NCBI GenBank assembly: GCA_027486345.1
Contig: JAIXPH010000020.1
Location: 1 to 64,000, forward strand
Source: Paracoccaceae bacterium
GTDB taxonomy: Bacteria > Pseudomonadota > Alphaproteobacteria > Rhodobacterales > Rhodobacteraceae
Length of the DNA stretch: 64,000 nt
Reading direction: 5' to 3'
Shown here: piece by piece, positions 46,600 to 56,047 of the stretch
How positions within the stretch are numbered: the first letter of the stretch is position 1
Layout: each line of letters begins with the position of its first letter
Position numbers and translations under genes: made by a program
The notes under the pieces: generated by a model
Databases searched by the model: none
Told to the model about the DNA's origin: nothing
The model's input: the letters and a program-made list of their open reading frames with translations, nothing else

Positions 46600-48447
46600 A
46601 TGCGCGACACCACCAAAGCCTCCGCGGCGACTGCCCCAGCCACATCCGTGAAATCGGCCAGCGGCATGCAGACCATCTTGCGGGTCCTGCCCTATCTTTG
46701 GCCGGCAGGGCAGGGATGGGTCAAACGCCGCGTGATCCTTGCCTTGCTGATGCTGGTGGCGTCCAAGATGGTCTCCTTCGTCACGCCGATGCTCTACAAG
46801 CAGGCGGTGGATGTGCTGGCCAAGGATGCCCCCGATGCGGCCACGCTGATGGGCCTTGCGGCGGTGGGTCTGACCGTGGCCTACGGCATGGCGCGGTTGG
46901 GGTCGGTGCTCTTTGGCGAATTGCGCGACGCGGTCTTTGTCCGCGTGGGCCAGCGGGCCCTGCGACAACTCGCGCTGGAAACCTTCACCCACATCCACCG
47001 CCTGTCCCTGCGCTATCACATCACGCGCAAGACGGGGGGCCTGTCCCGTATCATCGAACGCGGGGTCAAGGGCGTCGATTTCCTGCTGCGCTTCACGCTG
47101 TTCTCGATCGGGCCTTTGATCATCGAACTGTCGATGGTGTCGATCTTTTTCGCCGTGGTCTTTGGCTGGCAATATGCGGCGGTGGTGGTGGTCACCATCG
47201 CGCTTTACGTCACCTTCACCTTCAAGATCACCGAATGGCGGGTTCAGATCCGCCGCAAGATGAACGATCAGGACACGGACGCCAACCAGAAAGCCATCGA
47301 CAGCCTGCTGAACTATGAAACGGTGAAGTATTTCAACGCCGAAAAGCGCGAGGCGGATCGCTATGACCGCGCGATGGAGGGCTATGAATCCGCCGCCGTG
47401 CAGACCGGGCAATCCTTGGCCTTCCTGAACGCAGGGCAAAGCTTCATCATCACCACGGGCCTTGTCATCGTCATGGTGATGGCGGCCAAGGGCGTGCAGG
47501 CGGGGGCGCTGACCGTGGGCGATTTCGTCATGGTCAACGCCTATATGATCCAGATCACCATGCCTTTGGGGTTCCTTGGCACCGTTTATCGCGAAATCCG
47601 TCAGGCCTTGGTGGATATGGGCGAGATGTTCGGCCTTCTGGGCCAACCCGCCGAAGTGACGGATAAGCCGGGCGCAAAGCCCTTGGCGGTTGCGGGCGGC
47701 AGGGTGGAGTTGGACGGCGTGGAATTCGGCTATGATCCCAACCGCGCCATCCTGAAAGGCGTCAGCCTGACCATTCCGGCGGGCCATCGCGTGGCGCTGG
47801 TCGGGCCGTCGGGGTCCGGCAAATCCACCATCGCGCGGCTGTTGTTCCGGTTCTATGACGTTACCGGCGGCGCAATCCGCATCGACGGGCAGGATTTGCG
47901 CGACGTGGTGCAAAGCTCCATCCACGCCAATATCGGGGTGGTGCCGCAGGACACGGTGCTGTTCAACGACACGGTGCGCTACAACATCGCCTATGGCCGC
48001 GCCGGGGCCACGCAGGACGAGATCGAGGCGGCGGCACGCGGCGCGCGGATTCACGATTTCATCATCTCCCTGCCCGAAGGCTATGAGACCAAGGTGGGCG
48101 AGCGCGGGCTGAAACTCTCGGGCGGGGAAAAGCAGCGGGTGGGGATCGCCCGCACGCTGTTGAAGAACCCGCCGATCCTGATTCTGGATGAGGCGACCAG
48201 CGCCTTGGACACCCAGACAGAGCGTGACATCCAGGACAGCCTGCGCGCCATGGGAGAGGGGCGGACGGTCATCACCATCGCCCACCGCCTGTCTACCATC
48301 GCCGATGCCGATGAGATCGTGGTGCTGGAACAGGGCCGCATCGTCGAACAGGGCACGCATGAGGTGCTCTTGGCCGCGGGTGGCCGCTACGCCGCGATGT
48401 GGGCCCGCCAATCGGCGGAAGAGGAAGAGACGCTGGCGGCGGAGTGA
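46600..48447 (+). CDS. Atm1-type ABC exporter (fused permease/ATPase)
   Basis: 615-residue half-transporter that dimerises. Six transmembrane helices at about 45-335; nucleotide-binding domain with Walker A GPSGSGKST, Q-loop VVPQDTVLFND, signature LSGGEKQRVGIARTLL, Walker B ILILDEATSALD and H-loop IAHRLST. The permease sequence (LYKQAVDVL, RYHITRKTGGLSRIIERG, NDQDTDANQKAIDSLLNYETVKYFNAE) is that of the Atm1/HMT1 group, close to Novosphingobium Atm1, which exports glutathione derivatives and heavy-metal conjugates. ATG 46600 with GAGGAA upstream. Confidence 0.94.
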   Translation: MRDTTKASAATAPATSVKSASGMQTILRVLPYLWPAGQGWVKRRVILALLMLVASKMVSFVTPMLYKQAVDVLAKDAPDAATLMGLAAVGLTVAYGMARLGSVLFGELRDAVFVRVGQRALRQLALETFTHIHRLSLRYHITRKTGGLSRIIERGVKGVDFLLRFTLFSIGPLIIELSMVSIFFAVVFGWQYAAVVVVTIALYVTFTFKITEWRVQIRRKMNDQDTDANQKAIDSLLNYETVKYFNAEKREADRYDRAMEGYESAAVQTGQSLAFLNAGQSFIITTGLVIVMVMAAKGVQAGALTVGDFVMVNAYMIQITMPLGFLGTVYREIRQALVDMGEMFGLLGQPAEVTDKPGAKPLAVAGGRVELDGVEFGYDPNRAILKGVSLTIPAGHRVALVGPSGSGKSTIARLLFRFYDVTGGAIRIDGQDLRDVVQSSIHANIGVVPQDTVLFNDTVRYNIAYGRAGATQDEIEAAARGARIHDFIISLPEGYETKVGERGLKLSGGEKQRVGIARTLLKNPPILILDEATSALDTQTERDIQDSLRAMGEGRTVITIAHRLSTIADADEIVVLEQGRIVEQGTHEVLLAAGGRYAAMWARQSAEEEETLAAE

Positions 48448-48821
48448 GGGTTGGTCTTCCGCCCCTGACTTGGCCGAGGCCATTGCCGAGGTCATGCGAC
48501 ACCGTCTGCCAAGCAACCGGTCGGGGGCCCCAAAGGCCCCCGGCCAGCGCCCGTCCCGCCCATGGCGGGCGCTTCTCGCCCGCCGGGCCGGGCGCTGGCC
48601 TCTGTCGGTTAGGCGGAACACGAGAGCGGGGATGTGGTCGCGGCGGGCGGGGAAAAGCAGTACTTTTCCTCTTCCGCCCGATGAAGCGCCGTTTTCCCCT
48701 GTCTGTTTGACCAGAGAATTTCATCCACTTGCACAGCAGTTCACCGATCCGTTCCGGCGCAGGGCTTGGCAATCAAACCCCGTTCCGTGTAAGACGGGGC
48801 AAAAGGACTGGAGAGGCCGCC
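48448..48821. other. Intergenic region with clustered hairpins
   Basis: 374 bp between the ABC exporter and the YfgM-like gene; no gene is supported. About half is inverted repeat DNA (48522-48680); the last 140 bp should hold a promoter for the downstream cluster, though no convincing hexamers are seen. Confidence 0.65.
48522..48680 (+). repeat. Composite hairpin element (copy C)
   Basis: Hairpin 1: CGGGGGCC/GGCCCCCG around CCAAA (48522-48542). Hairpin 2: outer perfect 12-bp arms 48542-48553/48589-48600 enclosing GGCGGGCG/CGCCCGCC around CTTCT (48564-48584). Hairpin 3: CGGGCGG plus GGAAAAG pairing with CTTTTCC and CCGCCCG (48644-48680, 4-nt bulge). The 25 nt at 48564-48588 are identical to 52511-52535. 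The hairpin 1 loop is the same as in copies A and B. Confidence 0.75.
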
Positions 48822-49508
48822 TTGAGCAATCCCGATAGTTTCATCGACGAGGTGACCGAAGAGGTCCGCCGTGACCGTCTCTTCGCCATGTTCCGCAAAT
48901 ACGGCTGGATCGGTGGTCTGGTCGTGCTGGGCATCGTGGGCGGTGCCGCTTGGAATGAATGGCAAAAGTCGCAGGCGGCCAGCCGGGCGCAGGCCTTTGG
49001 CGATGCCCTGACCGAGGCGCTGGATCTGTCCAACCCCGAAGACCGCACCGCCGCCTTGGCCGAGATCCCCTCGGACGGCAGCCAGACCGGCATTTTGCAA
49101 CTGATGCGCGCCTCTGATCCGGAAACCGACAAGGCGGCGGCCTTGGCCGCGCTGGACGCGTTGGCAGCGGATGCCAGCCAGCCGCAGCCCTACCGCGATC
49201 TGGCCGTGCTGCGGCGCGTGATCGTGGCGGGGGCCGACATGCCCTTGGCCGACCGCCGCACCGCGCTGGAGGGCATCGCCGTCGCCGGTCGGCCCTTCCG
49301 CACCTTGGCGCTGGAACAACTGGCCTATCTGCTGATCGAGGACTCGAAAACCGACGAGGCGATTGCCGCCCTGACGGCGCTGACGCAGGATCAAGAAGCC
49401 CCGGCGGGTCTGAAATCCCGCGCGCGGCAGGTGATCGTGGCCTTGGGCGGCACGGTGGAAGAGGCCGCGCCCGAGGCCCCCAAGACCGATGTGATCGACG
49501 CAGGCTGA
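48822..49508 (+). CDS. YfgM/TPR_21-like tetratricopeptide membrane protein
   Basis: 228 residues. Cytoplasmic N-terminus (NPDSFIDEVTEEVRRDRLFAMFRKYGW), one membrane helix at about 29-46, then an alpha-helical TPR-like periplasmic domain. YfgM relatives associate with the SecYEG-PpiD translocon. The start is a TTG at 48822, supported by GGAGAGG at 48810-48816; no ATG or GTG fits. Followed by bamB and der, the order seen in many proteobacteria. Confidence 0.88.
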   Translation: MSNPDSFIDEVTEEVRRDRLFAMFRKYGWIGGLVVLGIVGGAAWNEWQKSQAASRAQAFGDALTEALDLSNPEDRTAALAEIPSDGSQTGILQLMRASDPETDKAAALAALDALAADASQPQPYRDLAVLRRVIVAGADMPLADRRTALEGIAVAGRPFRTLALEQLAYLLIEDSKTDEAIAALTALTQDQEAPAGLKSRARQVIVALGGTVEEAAPEAPKTDVIDAG

Positions 49509-49563
49509 CGTCGGGCAGAGCAGGCGAAACATCCCGCAGCGGCGGAGCAAGAGGACGGATCAG

Positions 49564-50883
49564 GTGGCGCAGGCAACGAAAGCGGCGATGACGGGTCTGG
49601 CGTTGGTGCTGGCTCTGGCGGGATGCGAGCGGGAACTTGTCTTGCAGGGAGAGCGCCTGCCGGTGCGGGCCGACCTCGCGACGGACGAGGCGACGGCGGA
49701 GCCGGGCAATCAGGCCCAGCCCATTTCCCTGCCCGCGCCCGTGGCCAATGCGTCATGGACCCATCGCGGCGGGGATGCGCGCCATGCCGGACTGCATGGC
49801 CAGTTGTCGGCCAACCCGCAACTCGTGTGGGCCGCACCCGTGGGCGAGGGCAACAGCCGCAGGAACCGCGTCGCCGCCGCCCCTGTGGTCTCGGGCGGGT
49901 TGATCTTTACCATGGATGCGCTGGACCGGGTTCAGGCGACCTCCACCGCTGGCGCGGTGGTCTGGGCGGCCAGCCTGACGGCGGAGTTTGACCGGGGTGG
50001 CGAAATCTCGGGCGGTGGTTTGGCGGTGGATGGCGAGACGCTGTTTGCCACGACCGGATACGGCGAATTGGTGGCGATGCATGCAGGTTCTGGCCAGGTG
50101 CTTTGGCGGCAACGTTTGGACAGCCCGGTGACGGGGGCCCCGGCCGTGGCGAATGGCGCGGTCTATGCCGTGGGCCGCGATGGCGCGGGTTTTGCGGTCG
50201 ATGCCGCCACGGGCAAGGTGCTCTGGACGGTTCCGGGTGTGCCGTCGCCGACGGGGGTGATCGGCTCTGCCGCGCCGGCGGTCACGGATCGGGCGGTGAT
50301 CTTCCCCTTCGCCTCGGGCGGGATGACGGCGGCGCTGCGCCAATCCGGCCTGCCGCTCTGGGAGTCCCCGGTGACCGGTCAACGCATCGGGCGCGCTTAT
50401 CAGGGCCTGACCGACATCACGGGCGATCCGGCGGTCGTGGGCGACACGATCTATGTCGGCACCGCGGCCGGGCGGACGGCGGCGGTGGATGCGGCATCGG
50501 GCCAGCGGCTCTGGACGGCGGTCGAGGGCGCGATGAACCCGCCCTTGGTGGTGGGCGGGTCGGTCTTTGTCGTGAACGACGAGGCGCGTCTGGTGCGTCT
50601 GGATGCCGCCACCGGTGCGGTGATCTGGGCGGTCGAGATGCCCTATTGGGACAATGACAAACCGCGCAAGCGCAAGGCGATCACCGCCCATTACGGCCCC
50701 GTCTTGGCAGGTGGGCATCTGGTCGTGGCGGGCGGCGACGGCCAGTTGCGCCTGTTCAACCCGGCCGATGGCGCGATGGTCGGCGGCGTGGCCATTCCCG
50801 GTGGCGCGGCGTCCAGCCCGGCCTTGGCGGGGGGGATGCTGTATGTCGTCAGCGCCAATGGGCAACTTCTGGCTTTCCGTTGA
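49564..50883 (+). CDS. bamB: BamB-like outer membrane assembly lipoprotein
   Basis: 439-residue beta-propeller (PQQ-like repeats) lipoprotein of the BAM complex. GTG start at 49564. Signal peptide with lipobox LALAGC, lipidated C21. Propeller blades recur from about residue 65, e.g. AVDAATGKVLWTVPG, AVDAASGQRLWTAVE, RLDAATGAVIWAVEM and FNPADGAMVGGV. Lies between the YfgM-like gene and der. Confidence 0.93.
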   Translation: MAQATKAAMTGLALVLALAGCERELVLQGERLPVRADLATDEATAEPGNQAQPISLPAPVANASWTHRGGDARHAGLHGQLSANPQLVWAAPVGEGNSRRNRVAAAPVVSGGLIFTMDALDRVQATSTAGAVVWAASLTAEFDRGGEISGGGLAVDGETLFATTGYGELVAMHAGSGQVLWRQRLDSPVTGAPAVANGAVYAVGRDGAGFAVDAATGKVLWTVPGVPSPTGVIGSAAPAVTDRAVIFPFASGGMTAALRQSGLPLWESPVTGQRIGRAYQGLTDITGDPAVVGDTIYVGTAAGRTAAVDAASGQRLWTAVEGAMNPPLVVGGSVFVVNDEARLVRLDAATGAVIWAVEMPYWDNDKPRKRKAITAHYGPVLAGGHLVVAGGDGQLRLFNPADGAMVGGVAIPGGAASSPALAGGMLYVVSANGQLLAFR

Positions 50884-50935
50884 TCGAAAGCCGGTGTAAG
50901 GCCTAGCGCTTTCCAATGCGTCAGGATGACGGACG

Positions 50936-52402
50936 ATGAGCTTTACCCTCGCCATTGTGGGGCGGCCCAATGTGGGCAAGTCCACGTTGTTCAACCGACT
51001 GGTCGGGCGCAAGCTGGCCTTGGTTGATGACCAACCCGGCGTGACGCGCGATCTGCGCGAAGGCGACGCGCGGATCTATGATCTGCGCTTTACCGCCATC
51101 GACACCGCAGGGCTTGAGGAAGTCACCGATGACAGCCTTCAGGGCCGCATGCGGCGGTTGACGGAACGCGCGGTGGAAATGGCCGATGTCTGCCTGTTCC
51201 TGATCGACGGGCGCGTGGGCGTGACCCCGACGGATGAGGTTTTCGCCGATATCCTGCGCAAAAAGAACGCGCGGGTGATTCTGGGCGTGAACAAGGCCGA
51301 GGGGGCCGCAGGCGACTCCGGTGCTTTGGAGGCGTGGTCGCTGGGTCTGGGAGAGCCGATCCGCCTGTCCGCCGAACATGGCGAAGGCATTGATGACCTT
51401 TACCGCATCATGCTGCCCTTCCGCGAGGAATTCGCCGAGCGCGAGGCCGAGAATACCCCCGACACCGAGGTGGATATTCTTGAATCCGAAGCTGATGAGG
51501 AAGTGGACGAGGCCGCCCACAAGCCGACCGCCAAGAAACCGTTGCAGATTGCAGTGATCGGGCGGCCCAATGCCGGGAAATCCACGCTGATCAACAAGAT
51601 CATCGGTGAGGATCGCCTGCTGACTGGGCCAGAGGCCGGGATCACCCGCGACGCCATCTCGGTCCGCTCGGACTGGATGGGCACGCCGATCCGGATTTTT
51701 GACACGGCGGGGATGCGCAAAAAGGCCAAGGTGACGGAAAAGCTGGAAAAGCTGTCCGTCGCCGATGGTCTGCGCGCGGTGCGCTTTGCCGAGGTGGTGG
51801 TGGTCCTTCTGGACGTGGAAATTCCGTTCGAGGTGCAGGATCTGCGCATCGCGGATTATGCCGAGTCTGAGGGCCGCGCGGTTGTCGTGGCCGTGAACAA
51901 GTGGGACCTTGAGGACGAAAAGCAGGAAAAGCTGGCCGAACTCAAGGAGATGTTCGAACGTCTCTTGCCGCAGTTGCGCGGCGCGCCGCTGATTACGGTC
52001 TCGGCCAAGACGGGCAGGGGCTTGGACCGTCTGCACGACGCCATCCGTCGCGCGCATGACATCTGGAACAAGCGCATCACCACGGCGCGACTGAACACCT
52101 GGCTGGGCGCGATGACCGAAGCGCACCCGCCGCCAGCGCCCGGCGGCCACCGGATCAAGCTGCGCTACATGACCCAAGTGAAGGCCCGCCCGCCGGGGTT
52201 CGTCATCATGTGCTCGCGCCCGGATGAGATGCCTGACAGCTATAAACGCTATCTGGTCAATGGCTTGCGCGACCATTTCGAGATGCCGGGAACCCCGATC
52301 CGCATAATGTTCCGCAGCCAAGGCGACAAGAACCCGTTCAAGGAACGCAAGTTCAACACGCCGTCGCGCCTGCGCAAGCATATCGACGGTCGGAAGGACT
52401 GA
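50936..52402 (+). CDS. der: Ribosome-associated GTPase Der (EngA)
   Basis: 488-residue 50S assembly GTPase with two tandem G domains and a C-terminal KH-like domain. P-loops GRPNVGKST (residues 8-16) and GRPNAGKST (about 209-217); G3 DTAGLEE and [12 protein letters not shown]4 NKAE in domain 1 (usual NKxD, so atypical) and NKWD in domain 2. The linker between the domains is acidic, as usual. ATG at 50936. Third gene of the YfgM-bamB-der run. Confidence 0.97.
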   Translation: MSFTLAIVGRPNVGKSTLFNRLVGRKLALVDDQPGVTRDLREGDARIYDLRFTAIDTAGLEEVTDDSLQGRMRRLTERAVEMADVCLFLIDGRVGVTPTDEVFADILRKKNARVILGVNKAEGAAGDSGALEAWSLGLGEPIRLSAEHGEGIDDLYRIMLPFREEFAEREAENTPDTEVDILESEADEEVDEAAHKPTAKKPLQIAVIGRPNAGKSTLINKIIGEDRLLTGPEAGITRDAISVRSDWMGTPIRIFDTAGMRKKAKVTEKLEKLSVADGLRAVRFAEVVVVLLDVEIPFEVQDLRIADYAESEGRAVVVAVNKWDLEDEKQEKLAELKEMFERLLPQLRGAPLITVSAKTGRGLDRLHDAIRRAHDIWNKRITTARLNTWLGAMTEAHPPPAPGGHRIKLRYMTQVKARPPGFVIMCSRPDEMPDSYKRYLVNGLRDHFEMPGTPIRIMFRSQGDKNPFKERKFNTPSRLRKHIDGRKD

Positions 52403-52420
52403 TTTGATATCGGTTGGCAG

Positions 52421-52634
52421 TCCTGCGCGACCCGTGTCGCGCAGGATGAGACCGGTATGGGTTTGTTGGGCCCGTGCGCCCCGTGCACGGGCAGCGACCG
52501 CCCTGCGGGGGGCGGGCGCTTCTCGCCCGCCGGGCGGTCACTGCCCGTGCCTGTGAGCGATGTTTTGTCCAACACCCCTTGCCGCCGCGTTGCCGCGTCG
52601 GCAATCGGACCGGCGGATCGGTCCTTGGGGACCG
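52421..52634. repeat. Hairpin cluster after der (copy D)
   Basis: Hairpin a: TCCTGCGCGAC/GTCGCGCAGGA around CCGT (52421-52446), perfect 11 bp. Hairpin b: outer 19-nt arms 52485-52503/52532-52550 with one G-T wobble, enclosing GGCGGGCG/CGCCCGCC around CTTCT (52511-52531). Hairpin c: CGGTCC/GGACCG around TTGG (52619-52634). Shares an identical 25-nt core with 48564-48588. Also acts as the der / TspO-like gene boundary. Confidence 0.75.
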
Positions 52635-52660
52635 CTCCGCGTCGGTCCTCTGCGCGCCCT

Positions 52661-53380
52661 TTACAGCCCCCGGCGCATCCTTGGCAGCAGCAGGCTCAGC
52701 ACCCCGGCGACGATCAGCACCGCAATCACGGCGGCAAGGAACACCGTCACGTTCTGCCCCCAATTCGCCGCGACCACGCCGACCAGCGCCCAGATCACGG
52801 TCAGCCCATATTCCGGCAGGCGCGGTTGGCGGTATTGCATCACGCCCGCCAGCCCGATCACCAAAGCCAGCATCGCAAGCGCGGCGCCGGTATCCGACAA
52901 GACCCCATATCCTGCCAGAATCACACCCGTGGAGACTGCAGCAGCAGCTGACAACCACCCGGCATAGATCGCAATCGGCGCGGCCAGCGTCCAGCGGTCG
53001 GCAAAGGTATCGGCCCGCAGAAACGCAGTCAGGGCAGAGCCAGCCATCACGAGGATCGACACCCCCGCAACGTTGGGCATCGTCGGGGCGATATACAGCC
53101 ACAGCGACCCTACCGCCAAGGACAGGATCATCGGGCCAGAGACCAGCATCCAATCGGGGTCCTCCCGCCGCTTCCACAGGAAGACCACCGCGAACACCGC
53201 CAGCCACAAGTAAATCAGGCCCCAGATGGAAAAGGCATAGCCTGCGGGCTGGATCGACGGCCGCAAGATGTCCACCGGGAAGGACCCCGCCGGATAGCCG
53301 CGAAACGGTTCGGACAAGAACGGCGCGGCCCCGAAGGCCAGCGTCACGATGAACAGCAAAAGCGCGCGAAATTGGGTCAT
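52661..53380 (-). CDS. TspO/MBR-like tryptophan-rich membrane protein
   Basis: 239-residue inner-membrane protein with about seven hydrophobic segments. PAGYAFSIWGLIYLWLAVFAV and repeated tryptophans suggest relation to the TspO/tryptophan-rich sensory protein family, though it is longer than classical 5-helix TspO (about 160 residues). TspO in Rhodobacter modulates tetrapyrrole-linked gene expression; whether this paralogue-like protein does so is unknown. ATG at 53380. Convergent with der, and 47 bp upstream of the serS 3' end on the same strand. Confidence 0.6.
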   Translation of the reverse strand: MTQFRALLLFIVTLAFGAAPFLSEPFRGYPAGSFPVDILRPSIQPAGYAFSIWGLIYLWLAVFAVVFLWKRREDPDWMLVSGPMILSLAVGSLWLYIAPTMPNVAGVSILVMAGSALTAFLRADTFADRWTLAAPIAIYAGWLSAAAAVSTGVILAGYGVLSDTGAALAMLALVIGLAGVMQYRQPRLPEYGLTVIWALVGVVAANWGQNVTVFLAAVIAVLIVAGVLSLLLPRMRRGL

Positions 53381-53426
53381 GGGTCCACCCTATGCAGGGG
53401 CGCGGCGGACCGCACCCCTGAAGCCA

Positions 53427-54719
53427 TCACTGCAAGGTGCCATCGGCAGCAATGCGCGTCTTTCCGCCCAGATAGGGGTGCAAGACGACGGGCAGGTCCA
53501 CCGACCCATCCGCCTGCTGGCCATTCTCCAAGACCGCGATCAGGCAGCGCCCCACCGCCAGACCCGAGCCGTTCAGCGTATGCACAAACTCGGGCTTGCC
53601 GCCGCTTGCAGGACGGAACCGCGCATTCATGCGGCGGGCCTGAAAATCACCGCAGACGGAGACCGACGAGATTTCGCGGTAACGGTTCTGTCCCGGCAAC
53701 CACACCTCCATGTCATGGGTCTTTTGCGCACCAAAGCCCATGTCTCCGGTGCAAAGCACGATGGTGCGGTAGGGCAGGCCCAATTTCTCAAGGATCGCCT
53801 CGGCGCAGCGGGTCATGCGTTCATGTTCCGCCATGCTGGTATCGGGCGTTGTTATCGATACCATTTCCACCTTTTCGAACTGGTGCTGGCGCAGCATGCC
53901 AGAGGTATCCTTGCCCGCGCTGCCTGCCTCGGACCGGAAGCATTGGGTATGTGCGGTCATGCGTATCGGCAACGCGGTCTCATCCAGCAAATCGCCCGCG
54001 ACGGTGTTGGTCAGCGTGACCTCAGACGTGGGGATCAGCCACCAGCCGTTGGTGGTCTGATAGCTGTCCTCGGCGAATTTCGGCAGTTGGTTGGTACCAT
54101 ACATGGCGTCTTCCTTGACGAGGACGGGGGTCCACATCTCGGTCAGGCCATGTTCGGTGATATGGGTGTCCAGCATGAACTGGGCCAAGGCGCGATGGAC
54201 GCGGATCACCGCCCCTTTCAGCACCACGAAACGGCTGCCCGACAATTTTGCCGCCGTTTCAAAATCCATCCCCGGCTTCACGCCCGGAATGTCAAAATGC
54301 TCCACCGGGGCAAAGTTGAACTGGCGCGGGGTGCCCCAGGCGCGGATTTCGACGTTGTCATCCTCGTCCTTGCCTGTGGGCACATCGGCGTGGGGCAGGT
54401 TGGGGATGCGCATCAGCAGGTCGCGCAGGCGGGCGTCTTCTGCGTCAGCCTCGGCGGTCAGGCGTGCAATCTCGGCCTTCTTTTCGGCCACGAGGGCGCG
54501 CAGGCGTTCGAACTCCGCATCATCGCCACGGGCTTTGGCTGCCCCCACCTCTTTCGAGGCCTTGTTTTGATCGGCGGCGGCGGTTTCGGCTGCAGCGATC
54601 TTGGCGCGGCGGTCGGCATCCAGCGCCAGAATCTCGGACGAGGCGCCCGGCAATCCCCGACGCGAGAGCGCCGCATCGAAAGCGGCGGGATTTTCGCGGA
54701 TGGCGCGGATGTCGTGCAT
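53427..54719 (-). CDS. serS: Seryl-tRNA synthetase
   Basis: 430-residue class II synthetase. N-terminal long coiled-coil arm (about 25-105) that contacts tRNA-Ser, then the catalytic core: motif 2 [25 protein letters not shown] and motif 3 [17 protein letters not shown], with GTNQLPKF and [15 protein letters not shown]. Start [18 protein letters not shown] is typical. ATG at 54719. Charges tRNA-Ser (and tRNA-Sec). Confidence 0.97.
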   Translation of the reverse strand: MHDIRAIRENPAAFDAALSRRGLPGASSEILALDADRRAKIAAAETAAADQNKASKEVGAAKARGDDAEFERLRALVAEKKAEIARLTAEADAEDARLRDLLMRIPNLPHADVPTGKDEDDNVEIRAWGTPRQFNFAPVEHFDIPGVKPGMDFETAAKLSGSRFVVLKGAVIRVHRALAQFMLDTHITEHGLTEMWTPVLVKEDAMYGTNQLPKFAEDSYQTTNGWWLIPTSEVTLTNTVAGDLLDETALPIRMTAHTQCFRSEAGSAGKDTSGMLRQHQFEKVEMVSITTPDTSMAEHERMTRCAEAILEKLGLPYRTIVLCTGDMGFGAQKTHDMEVWLPGQNRYREISSVSVCGDFQARRMNARFRPASGGKPEFVHTLNGSGLAVGRCLIAVLENGQQADGSVDLPVVLHPYLGGKTRIAADGTLQ

Positions 54720-54794
54720 GTCAGACCTCGTCTGGTTGGATAGGTCCGCCTGATATGCCCGATCCGACCTGAAAGGGAAAGTGCGTCACGCAGG

Positions 54795-54825
54795 CCCTTC
54801 GCCCAGCGGTGTAACGGGCGAAGGG
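54795..54825 (-). terminator. Hairpin after the uncharacterised two-gene unit
   Basis: CCCTTCGCCC (54795-54804) pairs with GGGCGAAGGG (54816-54825); the stem can extend with one bulge to 54829. On the minus strand it starts 19 nt after the stop at 54848. No immediate T-run, so it may be a weak or factor-assisted terminator. Confidence 0.5.
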
Positions 54826-54847
54826 CTGCGCGGGTTGAGGCCCGGAC

Positions 54848-55834
54848 TCAGGCCGTTGCGATGTCGAGCTTCACCAGAGTCTGGTTCAGCAGGATATAGG
54901 CGATCTCGCCAAAGGTGACCGGGCCGATGAACTTGCCGGTCTTTTGCCCCGCCAAGTCGCCGTAAAGGTAGTTCAGGATGCAGTTGCAGCTGTGCGTTCC
55001 GCCCCCCCCCTCGCCGATCTGCGCGGCGAAGGCCGCGGCATAATCGGCCAGCGGATTGGCCAGATGGTAGACCGCGCCTTCGACGACGGGGGCAAAGAAC
55101 GACACCTCACCCTTTTCGGCATCCACCGCGCGGATCGACACGTTGATCAGCGCGCCCGCGTAGTTGGCGACGAGGGGCAGACGGGTGTCCAGCCCCTTTT
55201 CGGTGATGTAGCGGGCCAGATTGACGGTCTTGCCGCCCACGCTGACCTCGGTCGCGGTGAAACCCGTCCGGGGGAAGCAGAAGGTGGTGGCGGGATCGTT
55301 CGACTGCGTGAAAATGTTCACGATGTCGAGCGACGTGCTGCTGCCTTCGGGCAGGGCCAAATGCATGAGAAGCGCGCCATCGCTGTGGCGCAGGCCTGTT
55401 GCCCCGTCATAGACGGCGGGCGCGGTGGTGCTGATCTCTTCGACCGGAACGCCGGTGACCCAGCCCATCAGCGGCTGGTCGAACAGGCCCGGATAGCCCA
55501 TGCCGTCCATCGCAAAGGCCGAATGGGCCGAAGAAAAGGCCGGGATCAGCACCAGCGACACGCCGCCCGGCGCATAGCCCTGGGCCAAGGTGTCCAAGGC
55601 CTCGGTCGGCAGGTGCCGGATCGTCGCGCCGGTCGCCTCGGGGAATTGGGTAACGAACAGCCGGTCGTCGATCCGCGCGCCGCCGTTCTCGGTCAGGGCA
55701 TAGACGGTGGTGCCGCCGATCCAAGTGCCGCGCGGCAGTTGCGCCAAAAGTGCCTCGGGGCCCGCGATGGACAGGGGATGTCCCGCCGCGATCAGCGCCA
55801 CGGTGTCGGACAGGCTGAGAAGATGGTTTTTCAT
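54848..55834 (-). CDS. Conserved protein of unknown function (possibly FIST-like)
   Basis: 328 residues, no signal peptide, no clear membrane helix. I do not recognise an enzyme signature. The C-terminal stretch THSCNCILNYLYGDLAG then GPVTFGEIAYILLNQT faintly resembles the C-terminal half of FIST sensory domains (GEI motif) and includes paired cysteines C-N-C. The codon run for GEGGGGTH contains nine consecutive G residues (55002-55010 on the plus strand as C9), a slippage-prone tract. Gap to the upstream small gene is 15 bp. Probably a soluble cytoplasmic protein. Confidence 0.75.
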   Translation of the reverse strand: MKNHLLSLSDTVALIAAGHPLSIAGPEALLAQLPRGTWIGGTTVYALTENGGARIDDRLFVTQFPEATGATIRHLPTEALDTLAQGYAPGGVSLVLIPAFSSAHSAFAMDGMGYPGLFDQPLMGWVTGVPVEEISTTAPAVYDGATGLRHSDGALLMHLALPEGSSTSLDIVNIFTQSNDPATTFCFPRTGFTATEVSVGGKTVNLARYITEKGLDTRLPLVANYAGALINVSIRAVDAEKGEVSFFAPVVEGAVYHLANPLADYAAAFAAQIGEGGGGTHSCNCILNYLYGDLAGQKTGKFIGPVTFGEIAYILLNQTLVKLDIATA

Positions 55835-55849
55835 GGCAATATCCGTGGC

Positions 55850-56047
55850 TCAGGCGTTGGCGAGGTCGATGCCGGCAAAGGCATTCTTGGCGATGAAGGC
55901 TTTCAATTCCTCCAACTTCGCCGGGAGGCTGTCAGGTTTCGCGCGCACCTCGATCCGCAGGCGGCTGACCAGAATCCGCGTGGCAAGGCTGGCCTTTGAC
56001 AGGTCGGTCGATCCTGTCAGCAGCGCGGTCAATCGTTTGTCGTCCAT
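55850..56047 (-). CDS. Small uncharacterised protein upstream of the FIST-like gene
   Basis: 65 residues, mostly amphipathic helix (KASLATRILVSRLRIEVRA, then KLEELKAFIAKNAF). Third codon positions are strongly G/C like the neighbours, which supports coding. It ends 15 bp before the next gene on the same strand, so the two are probably one operon. The ribosome site is weak (CGGACA upstream). No family recognised. Confidence 0.6.
   Translation of the reverse strand: MDDKRLTALLTGSTDLSKASLATRILVSRLRIEVRAKPDSLPAKLEELKAFIAKNAFAGIDLANA

Noticed and set aside
48188-48838. Plus-strand frame spanning the end of the ABC exporter gene and the hairpin cluster
   Set aside because: Wrong frame for the exporter and then a translation of inverted repeats; no start signal.
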